A stretch of 64,000 bases of DNA from Cristatella mucedo (taxonomy: Eukaryota > Bryozoa > Phylactolaemata > Cristatellidae). Where the stretch lies: positions 6,299,501 through 6,363,500 of the forward strand of contig WPIO01000010.1 in assembly GCA_009760855.2 (NCBI GenBank), read 5' to 3'. This document shows positions 13,201-21,865 of the stretch, in pieces. Below the pieces are notes generated by a model, which was not told the DNA's origin, did no database searches, and was given only the letters and a program-made list of their open reading frames with translations. The position numbers and the translations under genes are program-made. Positions within the stretch are counted from its first letter, which is position 1. Every line of letters begins with the position of its first letter.

Positions 13201-16200
13201 GATGCGAAACAGGCCTTTAACACTTCCAACTTAACCGCAATCTTCGGTATTGATAGAGTAATAGCAATTTGACCGAACGAGGGTCCAGCCTCGTCAAGTG
13301 CCAAAATTTTACCCCTTACGACCTTTGCCCCTTACGACCTTTGCCATGGCCGGCCCACCTTTTCAGGTGAATAAATAAATTGCCTAAAACTTCCATATCA
13401 TTGCAATTCGTAGCAGGGTATTCAGAATTAGCACATGGAACCTACATCCCGGCTCCAGTCCAGATGGGAGGCATAGGAAAAGCTGTCAACTCAGAAGATC
13501 GAGAGCATCCAAATAATTCGTTTGAATGTATGCATATACAGTGCTGGCCCGAAAAATCGAGACACCCTGAAGATTGACCTACATTCTCTGACAGTTAAGT
13601 TTTTCACGGACTGCACGCCAAAAAAATTTAACCAGAGCATATGATTTCCATGAGTTAGCAATATTTGTAACCATAAATCGGACAGGTTAACAACCTAGTT
13701 AGCTTACCAAGTGAAAAATATGCACAACGACCCTGCTTTTGTAGTAACTGGGGCAATTTCTGGCTACCGACATAGTCACCATTCTCGAAGATATTATTTT
13801 CTACTACTGTCAAAGCACCGCAAAGTAAAATTTACTAGATACATCTAATATCCGACTCTACCGTTTCATAATTTCAGGAACACATTATAAACCATGCAGG
13901 TGACCATGGTTTTGGCACCTCATGTATCTGCCAAGATCCTCTCAAGCAGTGTTTTAGTGCTCCACGGCTCTTTTCTTCATTAGGAAACGTAGTGAGCTGG
14001 TTTATTGCTCTAACTGCACTACCGATTTCTTGCATATTCTCAAACCAGATCTGGCCTGTGTATGTGCATGAAAAAAGAAAAAACAACAAAATAAAACGAG
14101 AAGTCTTGAACAACATCTTGAACATTCGCCATACTAGTGCCTGACATAATTGTTAAGATGCATTTTTCTAGAGAGGTATATCTGGTGCATCCAAAAAATC
14201 TTACTTCACTATCTTCTGATTGTGCTGCTAAAAACAATCTTTCGAAAACCGCAACTGTTTCTGCACCCACACGAAACCGCCAAACAAGTTAATTGTGCAT
14301 GCTTTTCTGCACCTAGTAGTCCAACCCAGGTGGTAGCATGCACAATCCGGTATGTTTTTACTGCTTCCTCATATTTATCTTACCACGTGGTAGTATTTTT
14401 GGCAGCGATTTTGTAAAACCCAGCAACGTTTCAGATTTGTGTTAATTCCCACAATGTGTAAATTTTTCGGGCCGGCACTGTATATAATAGGCTAAAGAAG
14501 TAAATGCACGCAAGTGCATGCTGCGAAGGGGATATTTACTAACCTTCACAATCTGACACAATGTGGTTTTGAAGCTCTGTTTTCTGAGCCGGTGTCCCAG
14601 TCGCAAGTTTTGGCGAGTTGACCAATCGCTCAGGAGTATCATGCTGCACTTTACCAGGAGTGGCTGCCTGGCCTCCTTTACCTGTTAATGCGAGCTTCGC
14701 TAGAATCAACACACATTCACAAGCAGCAGTGGTGTTCGCATGAGCAGTAGAGCTACCAGCATGGCCTACCGTTCACCAGGGCTTCGTAGGCAAGCGCCTT
14801 ACTCTTCACAGTCATTTGTTCGAAGCCTGCAATCCTAACAACTGGTAAAAGAGACTTTGATGATGGCTGTGGTGATGCAGTTGCATTGCCAACAGCTGGC
14901 GATCCTCTGGTTGCTGCAGGCGGTAGCTTATGCAGAACCAAGGCGATTGCACTTTTACTAGGCACCGGCTTCTTCCTGCGGGCAATTAAAGGGCTATGCT
15001 GCAGTGAAGGCTTTGAGAACGCAGGTGCCAAACAGTTTTCCGCCTACGATTGCACGATAGCAGCAGATAAATACCTTGAGCCTTGAGATTCGACTTGAGC
15101 ATCTGCTGCTGTCGAGGCTTCTGCTATCTTTATGGAGGAAGATTCAGAAACCTCAAAATGTTGAGTGGCATTCTTGGAAGGGTGTCTTTCAGAGGCACGC
15201 CTACAGTCATGTAAATCAGATTGTGACCGACGATATTTTGCAACAAATGTTCAGCATGCACGAGATATACAGCAATAACACCCAGAGACGGCTAGAAAAA
15301 CATCGATGCTATCAAACATTTTCCATTTACATGCAAGATTTACAAAGCCAGCCAACCAGCAACACAAAGCTGTGCAAGCCATTTTTGATAAGCTGCAACT
15401 AAAAACTGACGACATGAAAGGGCCCCATTACACAAGAAGCAATTAAATTCATGCTAAACACCTAATCACTCAATATACACATTGTAAAAGGGGCAGTCCT
15501 CATCAACAGGAGCTAGTAGGCATCAGGCAGAACGGAGCAGATGTAAAAAACCAATCAATAACCTATAGGTATCTTATGGTTGTGATAGTCCACCTCAGCC
15601 AGGCACCAAGAGCTTGCACACCCAAAGGAAATAGCGCTCTTGAAACAACAACGTGTGGATATCACACCGGGATAGGACAGGGTAGGGTCAGGAGCTGGAA
15701 CCACCACCGTTCCTCTAATTAGCAACTATGATTAATATCAAACCTGACACAAGAAAAGCCCTTCAAACAGGGAACAGGGCTGTCAAATCAGGGCCAATGT
15801 CACAACTGATGCCCAAAGAACGATGTAAAGAACTGGTAAGACATGACAGCAGCAATACGATGCATACGCGAACTAAGGTAACTGAGATGCTATGTTGTAT
15901 GGACACACTGTATCATACGTGGCAGCAATTTCTCAAGCAAAGGTGTCAGCCCAAGCTTTGCACTGCTCAGACTGCAGGAATGATGAATTGCATGAGCCAA
16001 ACTCAAGCATTAAGTTATATTCTATTCGACGATACTTGACCCCAAACCGATAAGGGTATCTCGATCTAAGAAGCCTCCAGTATTGGAGATGTTGGCTCGG
16101 AGGTATTTTATGTGCATCTGTCGTTCTGCAGCTATGGGTTTTTTTTTAGGTGGCATAAGTGAGATAAGAATGCATACTATCGACGGTAAAAAAGAGCGAG

Positions 16201-18950
16201 TAAAAGCTAGCCGATTCAAGAACCCATTTTACATAGCAGGCAAGAGAGCCATAGTGGCTATCGGTCCAGCTTGCACTGCGCAAATACCGATTTGCCTGCT
16301 GCAGGACTCGAGCCCACGATCTATACCATTAAGTGCATGCAAACCCTTAGCTAAGAACCAAGGGCATAATGCACTCTCAACGACGGCAACTTCTACAACA
16401 GGCAATTGTGCTCGGCAGCCAGCTTTCTTCAGCTGGCAGGGTTGTTGCTGTTAATAAAATCCCTTAGTAAAGTCGTCGGAGCAAACTATACGGCATCTGG
16501 GGAGGGACACAGGAGGAATTTTCTTGGTTTTTGTTGTGGAAATTAGATTACTTTGTTGAAGGTGGTTGAAGTGAATGGCGAGTGAGGAGGGGAGACCACA
16601 GCATTTCAAAAGCCATTCACCCGAGGAACAGAAAACCACACGTTGACAACGACAAATAGACTATCAAATGCTGCCAAATACCGAACTGTCAAAAAAAGCT
16701 CAAATAGCAGGGTCACACGGCCCCGATGAGGCAAACCAGCAAAATTTGTGCACAAAAAGAGAAAGTACAATTCCAAAATACAAAAAGAACTTGCAGATAT
16801 AACGACACAATCCACAGTATCACGACCTCGGTTATGCACAGAAAGACACATAAACAATGCATGTCAAACTTACGTTAAGCGCATGTTCTGAGGCAAGGCT
16901 GCTGATTCATTGACAACCTTCCTTTTTCTTCCTCTCCTGGGAGTTTTTGGCATCAGATCCTTTGAGCTATGCAAAAGCAATGCTGCAGTGCATGAACCGG
17001 ACACGAATGCTAGTTAGCTACATGTCATATGGCTCAAATGACTTATCCACAGGTGCTGGAACAGTCTGAAGCAATGAGCATGAATAGCATTCTCTAGACA
17101 CAGAGAATTCACGTCAACACACTTACAGACTGCTCATTCAGTGAAGCATGACAATCGTAAAAGTCAGGGGAAGTTTCTTCCAATACAGATCCTCCTTCAT
17201 TGGGAAGATTGTTAACAAAGAAACAACAACGGAAGAGTACTACAGCAAAGGCGTCAACCCACAGCTTCACATGTACCAATACACAACCGAATCAACAGAA
17301 CTGCCCTATGCATCCCAAGTGCCAAGAAACCGCACTAGCTTTGTACCTAAGCCATACAGGATTCTTTAAAACACCGTTTGCCTTGTAGGTCTGACTGCTG
17401 TGAGTGGCTCTGCTAGACCATGGATAGGGCCGTAGTCCGAATAGAGGAGCCAGCAAGTTTTCTGCCAGGAGCAGTTGACAAATGTCCAGGACAACTTAAA
17501 AAGAAGCGCTGTCAGAAGAAAGATTCAGCCGACTAAACTCAACTGCGCTTGTGACTGAACTATGCTTCTCACTTTTCTCTTTGTTGCGTGAGATGAAGTC
17601 TGTTGGCTACCGTACATGCAACAGAGGCCATTTAAACTTTGTGTGTGCTAAAGAAAACCCCAACTTGGTCCTTGTGAAGTTACAGATGGAGATACATTAC
17701 ATTACGTGACAAAAACATCAGGGTGGGTATATGGACACAATAAGTCCTAATGAACACGATGCTGACATGTAGAAACATTACGACTTGGGTTCATTCTCTA
17801 GACTTGAGCACTAAGTAAAACCACTAGCAGCTGCTGCGTGCAATGCATCTGCAGGCAGTGAAACCCACACGAACCTCAACAGTACCCCTTTCTCATTAAG
17901 TGCTATGGCCCTGAATGCTGTTGTGGGAGTTCGACAGGCATTGTTCAGATGCAACGATCTGCTTAAGTCAAATAATGTAGAAAAAGCATAATAAAACATG
18001 ATGCCAGGGATGCACGTCATGAGAAAATTCACCATAGCTCGTGTTCCTATCTAGAAATGCTTCAACATAATTCACCAACTCGTCAGAGAGTCTCAAATTT
18101 TGACTTCCACCCTCCTAGCTCGTGAAGCAAGAAGATTACTCTAGTACGTAGGTGCAAATAATGTTCAAAGTTGACATTACACTGTGCTGCCATAGCACAG
18201 CAGTAGAATTTGCAGGCGATATCTGCTGTGCTTCCACTCAGTTTAAAATGCTGCTATGCTTTACCCAAACAGGTGGGTGGGGTAAGGCGGGGTGTATAGT
18301 GCTTTTTCCAAGCACGCGGGAGGTTTGAAAGAAAAGGTACATGGCGAGCTCCTGCCAGATGCAACAGGCAACAGCTGGTGGTCCAGTCATAGCTGCAGGC
18401 TAAGGCAGTCGGTGGCTGGTTATCGATTCACAATAGCCCTTGCCACATCGATATTGCAAGCCATCTTCACTGCTTCTGCTGAGCAGACAATCTCTTTTCC
18501 TATTCATAGTTTTCCCTTTTTCATACACAAGCAAAAAACGAGGATTACCCAGACAAACTACATTTTTCCAACCACGCAACAGCTAACAGGCTATCTGTCG
18601 TCTTGTGTCACACTACCGAGGTCACGGTCACCTATTCCTGCAAGGCAGCAGGTGGCACGAGGTTCCTAGCTGGTCTAGGGTCAGCATGGTGAAATGATGC
18701 AAGCTACTGAGCGTTATATAGGGACGTGAAGTTTCAAGCCTCAGCTATGCTATAGATGCAGGCAAAGCACTGCAACTAACAACCACTATCTTACTAACAT
18801 CCTGCAACCCGGGGTGCAGGGGAGTGAAGCAAGGTGGTACTAACTTGGCGCCAGCTCCAAGCTAGATCGTGCAAATAAGCTGCGTTGAAGGTGCAGCTCC
18901 GGCAAGAGAGCTGCGCTCATGTACACACTAACCCACCAAACGCCCCCCCC

Positions 18951-18990
<40 letters not shown>

Positions 18991-20538
18991 ATGAATTTAA
19001 AACTCGGACTACACGGACAAGGAACGTTTGACTACATCACAGGCGACTCATCCACAGTGAGCCAGCCTTTCTCAGCCAAAAAATTCACTGATACATGTGG
19101 GTCTGACGACTTTCGTTTACAGCACTTCTATGAAGGTTCATGGAAATATGGCATGTAGCTGCAGTTGGCCGTCACGGCAAACAGATCGACATGTGTGGCA
19201 GCTATTCACAAGCCGGGTTTGGCTGAGTTGGCATTCAAACCACCTCATAACGTAGCCACTGGCGCTGCAATACGAGTACACACATGCAGCAACTGCAGAC
19301 GGCAAGTTCACGATAAGAAGCCGCGCTGAAGACTAGCGTGGGCCTTAACTGCAAAGACCACCGTCTCCGCACATGAGTGAGAAATAGCAGCTCGCTTGCA
19401 GCTCTTGCCCCTCCCACAGTGACCCAGCAGTGCTGCTGCAACAGAGGCAACGCAGCACCTCCGATATGCACGATTAGCACGAGAGCAAGAGGTGCGACTG
19501 CAGCCTGAGCGAGCAGTTCTTTTGAAGGAGATGCGGTGAGCTCCGATAGCACATACTCCAGCAGGCATTCACTCACCGGGACGCATACGCCCTTTATTAC
19601 TCATATCCTTCTGCATCTCCACAAAGACTAAGCAGCTGTTACGCTGGGGAGTTTTCAGCAGCGAACGCCGAGGCTAAGCAGGTTTTCTGTGCAAATAACG
19701 CTGTCCATGCTGCCACTAACCACACTTGCATCCTGACCCCTGTGCATGTCACCCTAACCATGTTATTCTTGTTGCTTATTGAGCATACTACCACCAACCA
19801 TTCGATCGGGTTTCCTTTGCAGCAAATATAAAGCACCTAGAAAGAGATTTGAGTTTTCTGAGGGCGCTTTATCAAGCGTGTTATTATTATTAATAAGGCA
19901 ACGAGCAGAATCCGTCTCACACCGGAAGCTGCAAAGAGTGCGAAGCGCAGCAGAATGCGGGGGTGATTAAGGTGAGTCGAGAATGTACGCAGCATGCATA
20001 GAAGCAGAGGCGCAGGACGGCTGAAAAGGTTATGCCCAAGTCAGCAGCACGAGACGTGCAGGTCGTTCCACGACGTCCGGCACTCCACTAAGGAGCGGAT
20101 AATGCATGAGTGAATGAGACATCAGATACTTTGCATTGATTATTATCAGATGAAAAATTAACGGACGAGCACAATTAATAGATGAAGAAGCAGCATAAAT
20201 TGAGGGTGACGATATTTCAGCGAGACTCGTGCAATGGCTCGAGGAACGCGGCAGGCCGCATTAGGGCTAAGAGTGATAAGCTCACACGAATAATGACAAA
20301 AATGATCCTATGCAGAACAGAGCGTCTCTATATCGAATGCAATTTGAAGGGGTTCAGTCGCAGTCGAGGCGTACCTCGACAGGCTTCTCGCGTAGGTCTC
20401 GTAGTAATCGTCGATCCATGCCAAGTTGTCTTCATGTATTGCGTCTAATGCCTGCAGGCGAAGAAGCGCCGCGCGGTGTATCTCAAATCCAAGAGGAGTC
20501 CACTGAAATTCCCGCCAGTCGCGGGCAGAACTCGCCAT
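1038..20538 (-). CDS. INCENP: Inner centromere protein INCENP, 20 exons, apparently complete
   Basis: INCENP scaffolds the chromosomal passenger complex. Its N-terminus binds survivin and borealin and targets centromeres, and its C-terminal IN-box binds and activates Aurora B. Spliced exons: 20538-20375, 18103-18033, 17194-17127, 16959-16874, 15200-15075, 14993-14770, 14681-14544, 12111-11856, 11745-11669, 9488-9297, 8950-8581, 8462-about 8265, 6930-6687, 5827-5718, 5540-5373, 5067-4998, 4854-4573, 1983-1694, 1495-1353, 1237-1038. All are GT-AG and all phases join, giving about 1158 codons from ATG to TGA (human is about 918). Seen: DNLAWIDDYYETYARS near the N-terminus, MPKTPRRGRKRK, SFIKR, a long Glu/Arg/Lys/Ala helix, NYDITDLNSGDETDD, HYHPPDLDALF, KPRYHKRTSSATW. 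Least certain points are the exon 2 and exon 6 acceptors and the exon 12 donor. There are no internal stops or frameshifts, so it is probably functional. Confidence 0.93.
1353..1495 (-). CDS. INCENP: INCENP exon 19 (IN-box, first half)
   Basis: Reads YAMTPPLPSSRRRPLVDPDN, then YDITDLNSGDETDDDSKP and RKVVPLWAQG. This matches the vertebrate segment YQMTP..NPDNYGMDLNSDDSTDDE..PRKPIPTWA. Acceptor GCCAG|G, donor CAAG|GTGAGC, phase 1. Confidence 0.95.
1694..1983 (-). CDS. INCENP: INCENP exon 18 (end of coil and linker)
   Basis: Ends the helix (SEKERLHEERKAQVLAEERR), then a Ser/Thr/Ala linker up to APSTDS. Acceptor CTCCTAG|AAG, donor CTC|GTAAGT, phase 2. Confidence 0.88.
2000..3950. other. Intronic DNA of INCENP, nothing recognised
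   Basis: Lies in the 2.6-kb intron between exons 17 and 18. AT-rich, with only short frames and no clear mobile element until the LINE fragment at 3951. Confidence 0.5.
3951..4377 (+). mobile_element. LINE 3' fragment (family 1)
   Basis: Encodes the C-terminal part of the element's protein (FGDGTFSSYGPKAWNSLPPC, then FKKKLKTYL), followed by the family's 3' UTR (GCATGCTGACCCTGTGCG and so on). 5'-truncated, lying in an INCENP intron in opposite orientation to the gene. It lacks the terminal ATT repeat. Confidence 0.8.
4573..4854 (-). CDS. INCENP: INCENP exon 17 (coiled coil, Ala-rich)
   Basis: 94 codons of helix with repeats such as KERAAAKARAATEAAE, ending in GAATASSV. Acceptor GAGCAG|GAG after a pyrimidine tract, donor GTG|GTGAGT, phase 0. 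Confidence 0.88.
4911..4985. repeat. (GCAGGA)n-type hexamer repeat in INCENP intron 16
   Basis: About 75 bases of GCAGGA/GCAGCA repeats, reading as a pyrimidine-rich CTGCTCCTG tract on the gene's strand. It sits inside the 143-base intron between exons 16 and 17. Confidence 0.85.
4998..5067 (-). CDS. INCENP: INCENP exon 16 (coiled coil)
   Basis: Reads DQKLQEAEERRKEQELRLQR then QKE. Acceptor CCTAG|G, donor GAG|GTGAGG, phase 0. Confidence 0.88.
5222..5330 (-). mobile_element. LINE family 1, decayed 3' tail
   Basis: Minus-strand match to the last about 100 bases of the family (AGAGATTAGTCCTC-like, then ACTACTACT), in the intron between INCENP exons 15 and 16. Heavily mutated. Confidence 0.5.
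5373..5540 (-). CDS. INCENP: INCENP exon 15 (coiled coil)
   Basis: Highly charged Glu/Lys/Arg helix from RQREEKLKRAAELREQ to EKEKAKLR, lacking Pro or Gly breaks apart from one Gly. Acceptor GACAG|A, donor CTAAG|GTATGT, phase 2. Confidence 0.9.
5718..5827 (-). CDS. INCENP: INCENP exon 14 (coiled-coil start)
   Basis: Reads EKQKLKERKLQEKELASSEN and so on. Start of the charged helix. Acceptor TATGTAG|GAA, donor AAAAG|GTACTC, phase 2. Confidence 0.88.
6687..6930 (-). CDS. INCENP: INCENP exon 13 (SFIKR motif)
   Basis: Contains TALVTSFIKRTVTPG, matching the vertebrate SFIKRNTP motif that lies just before the INCENP coiled coil. Acceptor TTTGTAG|T, donor ATG|GTAATG, phase 0. Confidence 0.88.
7200..7850 (+). 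pseudogene. Tc1/mariner transposase relic
   Basis: Two separated pieces of a Tc1-type transposase. 7321-7512 holds the segment ending RHDYWTPDDWLKV. 7630-7800 holds the C-terminal part with LSPVEHLRDALDRRL, including the Glu of the DDE triad, and IQQLIASMP. The catalytic middle is missing. Ends not determined. Lies in the intron between INCENP exons 12 and 13. Confidence 0.8.
7999..8028. repeat. Perfect palindrome, 13-bp stem, 4-base loop
   Basis: AAAAATTATGATC, loop AGTA, then GATCATAATTTTT. No mismatch. In the intron between INCENP exons 12 and 13, about 240 bases from exon 12. Confidence 0.95.
8265..8462 (-). CDS. INCENP: INCENP exon 12 (acidic run), donor uncertain
   Basis: Reads RRGSDSDTDDDDDDAPPTKQ, an acidic cluster, then a basic and Ala/Pro stretch. 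The acceptor TTGTAG|A fits exon 11. The donor must be phase 2; CC|GTGCTC at 8265 fits, and CA|GTGCTT further on also fits but adds a Leu-rich run. Confidence 0.75.
8581..8950 (-). CDS. INCENP: INCENP exon 11
   Basis: Largest exon (370 nt), a disordered linker containing VTRSKMRLVK and many Ser/Pro. Acceptor CTTAG|AT, donor CAAG|GTACCG, phase 2. Confidence 0.82.
9297..9488 (-). CDS. INCENP: INCENP exon 10
   Basis: Reads GGTRKAGKGSSVVEHDDVTA and continues to LGLSLSQSTG. Strong acceptor TTGCAG|GC and donor ACAG|GTATGT, phase 1. Confidence 0.8.
10061..10246 (+). repeat. tRNA-derived SINE, type B
   Basis: A head with pol III box A (CACTAGGTAAGGCGG) and box B (GGTTCGATTCC), then the type-B body (CTGCAAGCGGTGGTGATAGC) and tail (GGCTCTTCTGTCGCTATACA, then ATCAGCTAGGATTTATTTA). 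One of the two best-preserved copies. Confidence 0.85.
10255..10405 (+). repeat. SINE, divergent type-B-like copy
   Basis: Box-B-like AGGTTCGAGTC, then a body that ends ATAAATGAGGCGGTTAGCC. Very diverged and directly after the copy at 10061. Confidence 0.4.
10625..10805 (+). repeat. tRNA-derived SINE, type B
   Basis: Box B GGTTCGAATCC, CGATCCTTTATTGCCATCTG, the CTGCTGCTATATAAATGAG tail and a TTATT end. The head is disturbed. Confidence 0.8.
11669..11745 (-). CDS. INCENP: INCENP exon 9
   Basis: Short exon reading SAKGTVAAEPGARDSTDSGY, then PESVV. Acceptor GTGCAG|A, donor GTGG|GTAAGA, phase 1. Confidence 0.75.
11856..12111 (-). CDS. INCENP: INCENP exon 8
   Basis: Low-complexity Ala/Ser/Arg linker containing SRKSKARLSVSLRHRRISAR, plausible basophilic kinase sites. 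Acceptor TTGCAG|GG, donor CGG|GTACTT, phase 2. Phases match on both sides. Confidence 0.8.
12560..13180 (-). pseudogene. Tc1/mariner transposase relic
   Basis: Minus-strand pieces in shifting frames: KPLVSAESNLGWLQLAKAW, then FSNKAAAQNTAAKVK (compare the usual FQQDNAPxHTAxxVK), then NWPNQPPDLKPVDQI (compare WPxQSPDLNPIENLW). Many stops. Intron between INCENP exons 7 and 8. Confidence 0.7.
13539..14480. mobile_element. 942-bp TIR element, mariner-like
   Basis: Terminal inverted repeats CAGTGCTGGCCCGAAAAAT and CAGTGCCGGCCCGAAAAAT (one mismatch), flanked by TA (TATA on both sides), as for Tc1/mariner insertion. No recognisable transposase. One minus-strand frame (13874-14065) holds an unfamiliar 60-residue stretch. 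In the intron between INCENP exons 7 and 8. Confidence 0.8.
14544..14681 (-). CDS. INCENP: INCENP exon 7
   Basis: Reads KGGQAATPGKVQHDTPERLV and continues to HIVSDCE, with several Ser/Thr-Pro sites. The acceptor AACAG|GT completes the Gly codon begun in exon 6. Donor GAAG|GTTAGT, phase 1. Confidence 0.8.
14770..14993 (-). CDS. INCENP: INCENP exon 6
   Basis: Reads PLIARRKKPVPSKSAIALVL and continues to AYEALVNG. The reading frame stays open upstream to a TAG at 15044-15046, but the acceptor CATAG|C at 14993 is the one that keeps phase with exon 5. Donor AACG|GTAGGC, phase 1. Confidence 0.75.
15075..15200 (-). CDS. INCENP: INCENP exon 5
   Basis: Ser/Ala-rich linker (RASERHPSKNATQHFEVSE). The acceptor is TGTAG|G and the donor AAG|GTATTT, phase 2. 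It fits exon 4 on its leading base. Confidence 0.75.
16250..16350 (-). repeat. tRNA-like SINE head, degraded
   Basis: On the minus strand a box-B-like GGGCTCGAGTCCTGC follows a box-A-like TTAGCTAAGGG. Only the head and part of the body remain. Confidence 0.45.
16874..16959 (-). CDS. INCENP: INCENP exon 4 (MPKTP basic motif)
   Basis: Reads DLMPKTPRRGRKRKVVNE and so on. MPKTP followed by a basic cluster is a hallmark just after the INCENP CEN box. The donor is AAC|GTAAGT, phase 2. A competing acceptor 7 bases upstream (16966) would read SKDLMPKTP but breaks phase with exon 3. Confidence 0.85.
17127..17194 (-). CDS. INCENP: INCENP exon 3
   Basis: Reads SVLEETSPDFYDCHASLNEQ. The acceptor follows a strong pyrimidine tract and the donor is TCT|GTAAGT, phase 0. 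It joins directly to the MPKTP exon at the spacing seen in the vertebrate protein. Confidence 0.65.
18033..18103 (-). CDS. INCENP: INCENP exon 2 (tentative)
   Basis: Reads SQNLRLSDELVNYVEAFLD, an amphipathic stretch. The acceptor GGAAG|T has a weak pyrimidine tract; a second acceptor (TAG at 18115-18117) would be phase 0 and would not fit exon 1. The donor ATG|GTGAAT leaves phase 1, which fits exon 3. Support is from phase matching more than from similarity. Confidence 0.5.
18943..18986. repeat. Poly-C plus (AC)n microsatellite
   Basis: A run of 11 C followed by about 16 AC units. Confidence 0.95.
19700..19895 (+). mobile_element. LINE family 1, 3' UTR and tail fragment
   Basis: Only the last about 190 bases of the family, ending GGGCGCTTTATCAAGCGTG and (TTA)n. 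In INCENP intron 1. Confidence 0.85.
20375..20538 (-). CDS. INCENP: INCENP exon 1 (start codon and CEN-type box)
   Basis: The ATG is at 20538-20536 and the exon encodes 54 codons plus 2 bases. Residues about 34-52 (AIHEDNLAWIDDYYETYAR) match the N-terminal centromere-targeting helix of INCENP, which in vertebrates reads LVWLEEI..EAERMF. The donor is AG|GTACGC, leaving phase 2. The first residues are MASSARDW. I saw no TATA box upstream; the 60 bases before the ATG are GC-rich and include a NotI-like GCGGCCGC. Confidence 0.85.
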
Positions 20539-20760
20539 CCACGAATATGGGGACGCGATCGACCACTAAAGTGAGAGGCGCGCGTCAGGCCCGCGGCCGC
20601 TGAAATTCAAACAAGCGACCCGGATGCTGTCTGCCTAAGCGCTGATGCGACTCGCTGTTACGTCTTTGGTCAGCCTCTTTCCTTTCTCGGTACTCCGCTG
20701 TTCGCCTTACTCGATATTTTGAACAGCTTAGCCATCAGCAAGCAAATTGCAAACGGTCGT
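20539..20760 (-). promoter_or_regulatory. Probable INCENP promoter region
   Basis: The stretch upstream of the INCENP start codon is GC-rich near the ATG (GCGGCCGC at about 20593-20600) and contains no repeat. Inferred from position only. Confidence 0.35.
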
Positions 20761-21040
20761 TTATGTAAATATTATGCCGATCTTAATGCGTCGCTGCTCG
20801 AGGAGCTCCATAGAAGCCGGCAGCGCCACGCTGACTGGAGAGTGAGAGCGCTCAGGCGTCCTACTGGGTAGAAAGGCTCGCGATTCCACCATGCTGCTTT
20901 TAAGACCCTCAAAATGACGCTGAGCGGAATCGAAAATGGAAATAACTGAAATAAGCTCACGCTTTTGCAGCTGCGTTAGTTTCTGAATGGCGTGTCATAA
21001 GTAACTTACCGTTTTTCCGGTGCTTGAGGCGACGACCCCA

Positions 21041-21232
21041 TAGGTGAGTCGTGATGGCACACTAGGTAAGGCGTTTGCTTTCACGACCTCGGTCCCGAGG
21101 TCGTGGGTTCGATTCCTGCGATGGAAGATCTCCCTTATCGCTGCTGCAAGCGGTGCTGATAGCCGTACAGGTACTTCTGTCGCTATACAAAAGAAGATGT
21201 TGAATCGGCTAGGATTTATTTATTATTTATTG
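21041..21232 (+). repeat. tRNA-derived SINE, type B
   Basis: Near-identical head to the 10061 copy (CACTAGGTAAGGCGTTTGC, then CGTGGGTTCGATTCCTGCG), full body and TTTATTATTTATT tail. Confidence 0.85.
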
Positions 21233-21612
21233 GGGTGGCGTAGAGATTGTCGGGCAGGTTGACAATGCAGATATTTATGAATGGCAATGTAAGTCGCAAC
21301 CGATAGGCTGATTATTTATTTTCGAGATGCTTTAGCTTACATTCGGTATGAATTTTAATTAGCGAACCAGGGCGGATGTCGCTGCGCAATAATCGCCTCC
21401 CGAGTCTCGAACCACATACACAGGGTCGGTGGCGTTCCTAGGATATTGTGCGCCCCGGGGCGAACTACACAGATGTCGCTCCACCTAGTATTAGACACCC
21501 ATTTTGGCGCCCCCTGATCCAGCACCCGGGGGACATATGGCCCCTGCACTTCTTCGGTATGCCGTTGCATACGGTTAAAGTACATTCATCGTGAAAAGCA
21601 GCAGCAAGAGAG

Positions 21613-21836
<224 letters not shown>

Positions 21837-21865
21837 AGATTGCGAGTATGCAGTCCCCCAATGGT

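Noticed and set aside
13874-14125. INCENP exon inside the TIR element
   Set aside because: Exon 7 joins exon 8 in phase without it, and it lies within the transposon's ends.
15044-15074. A 31-base intron between INCENP exons 5 and 6
   Set aside because: Too short and it breaks phase; the acceptor at 14993 gives a 81-base intron in phase.
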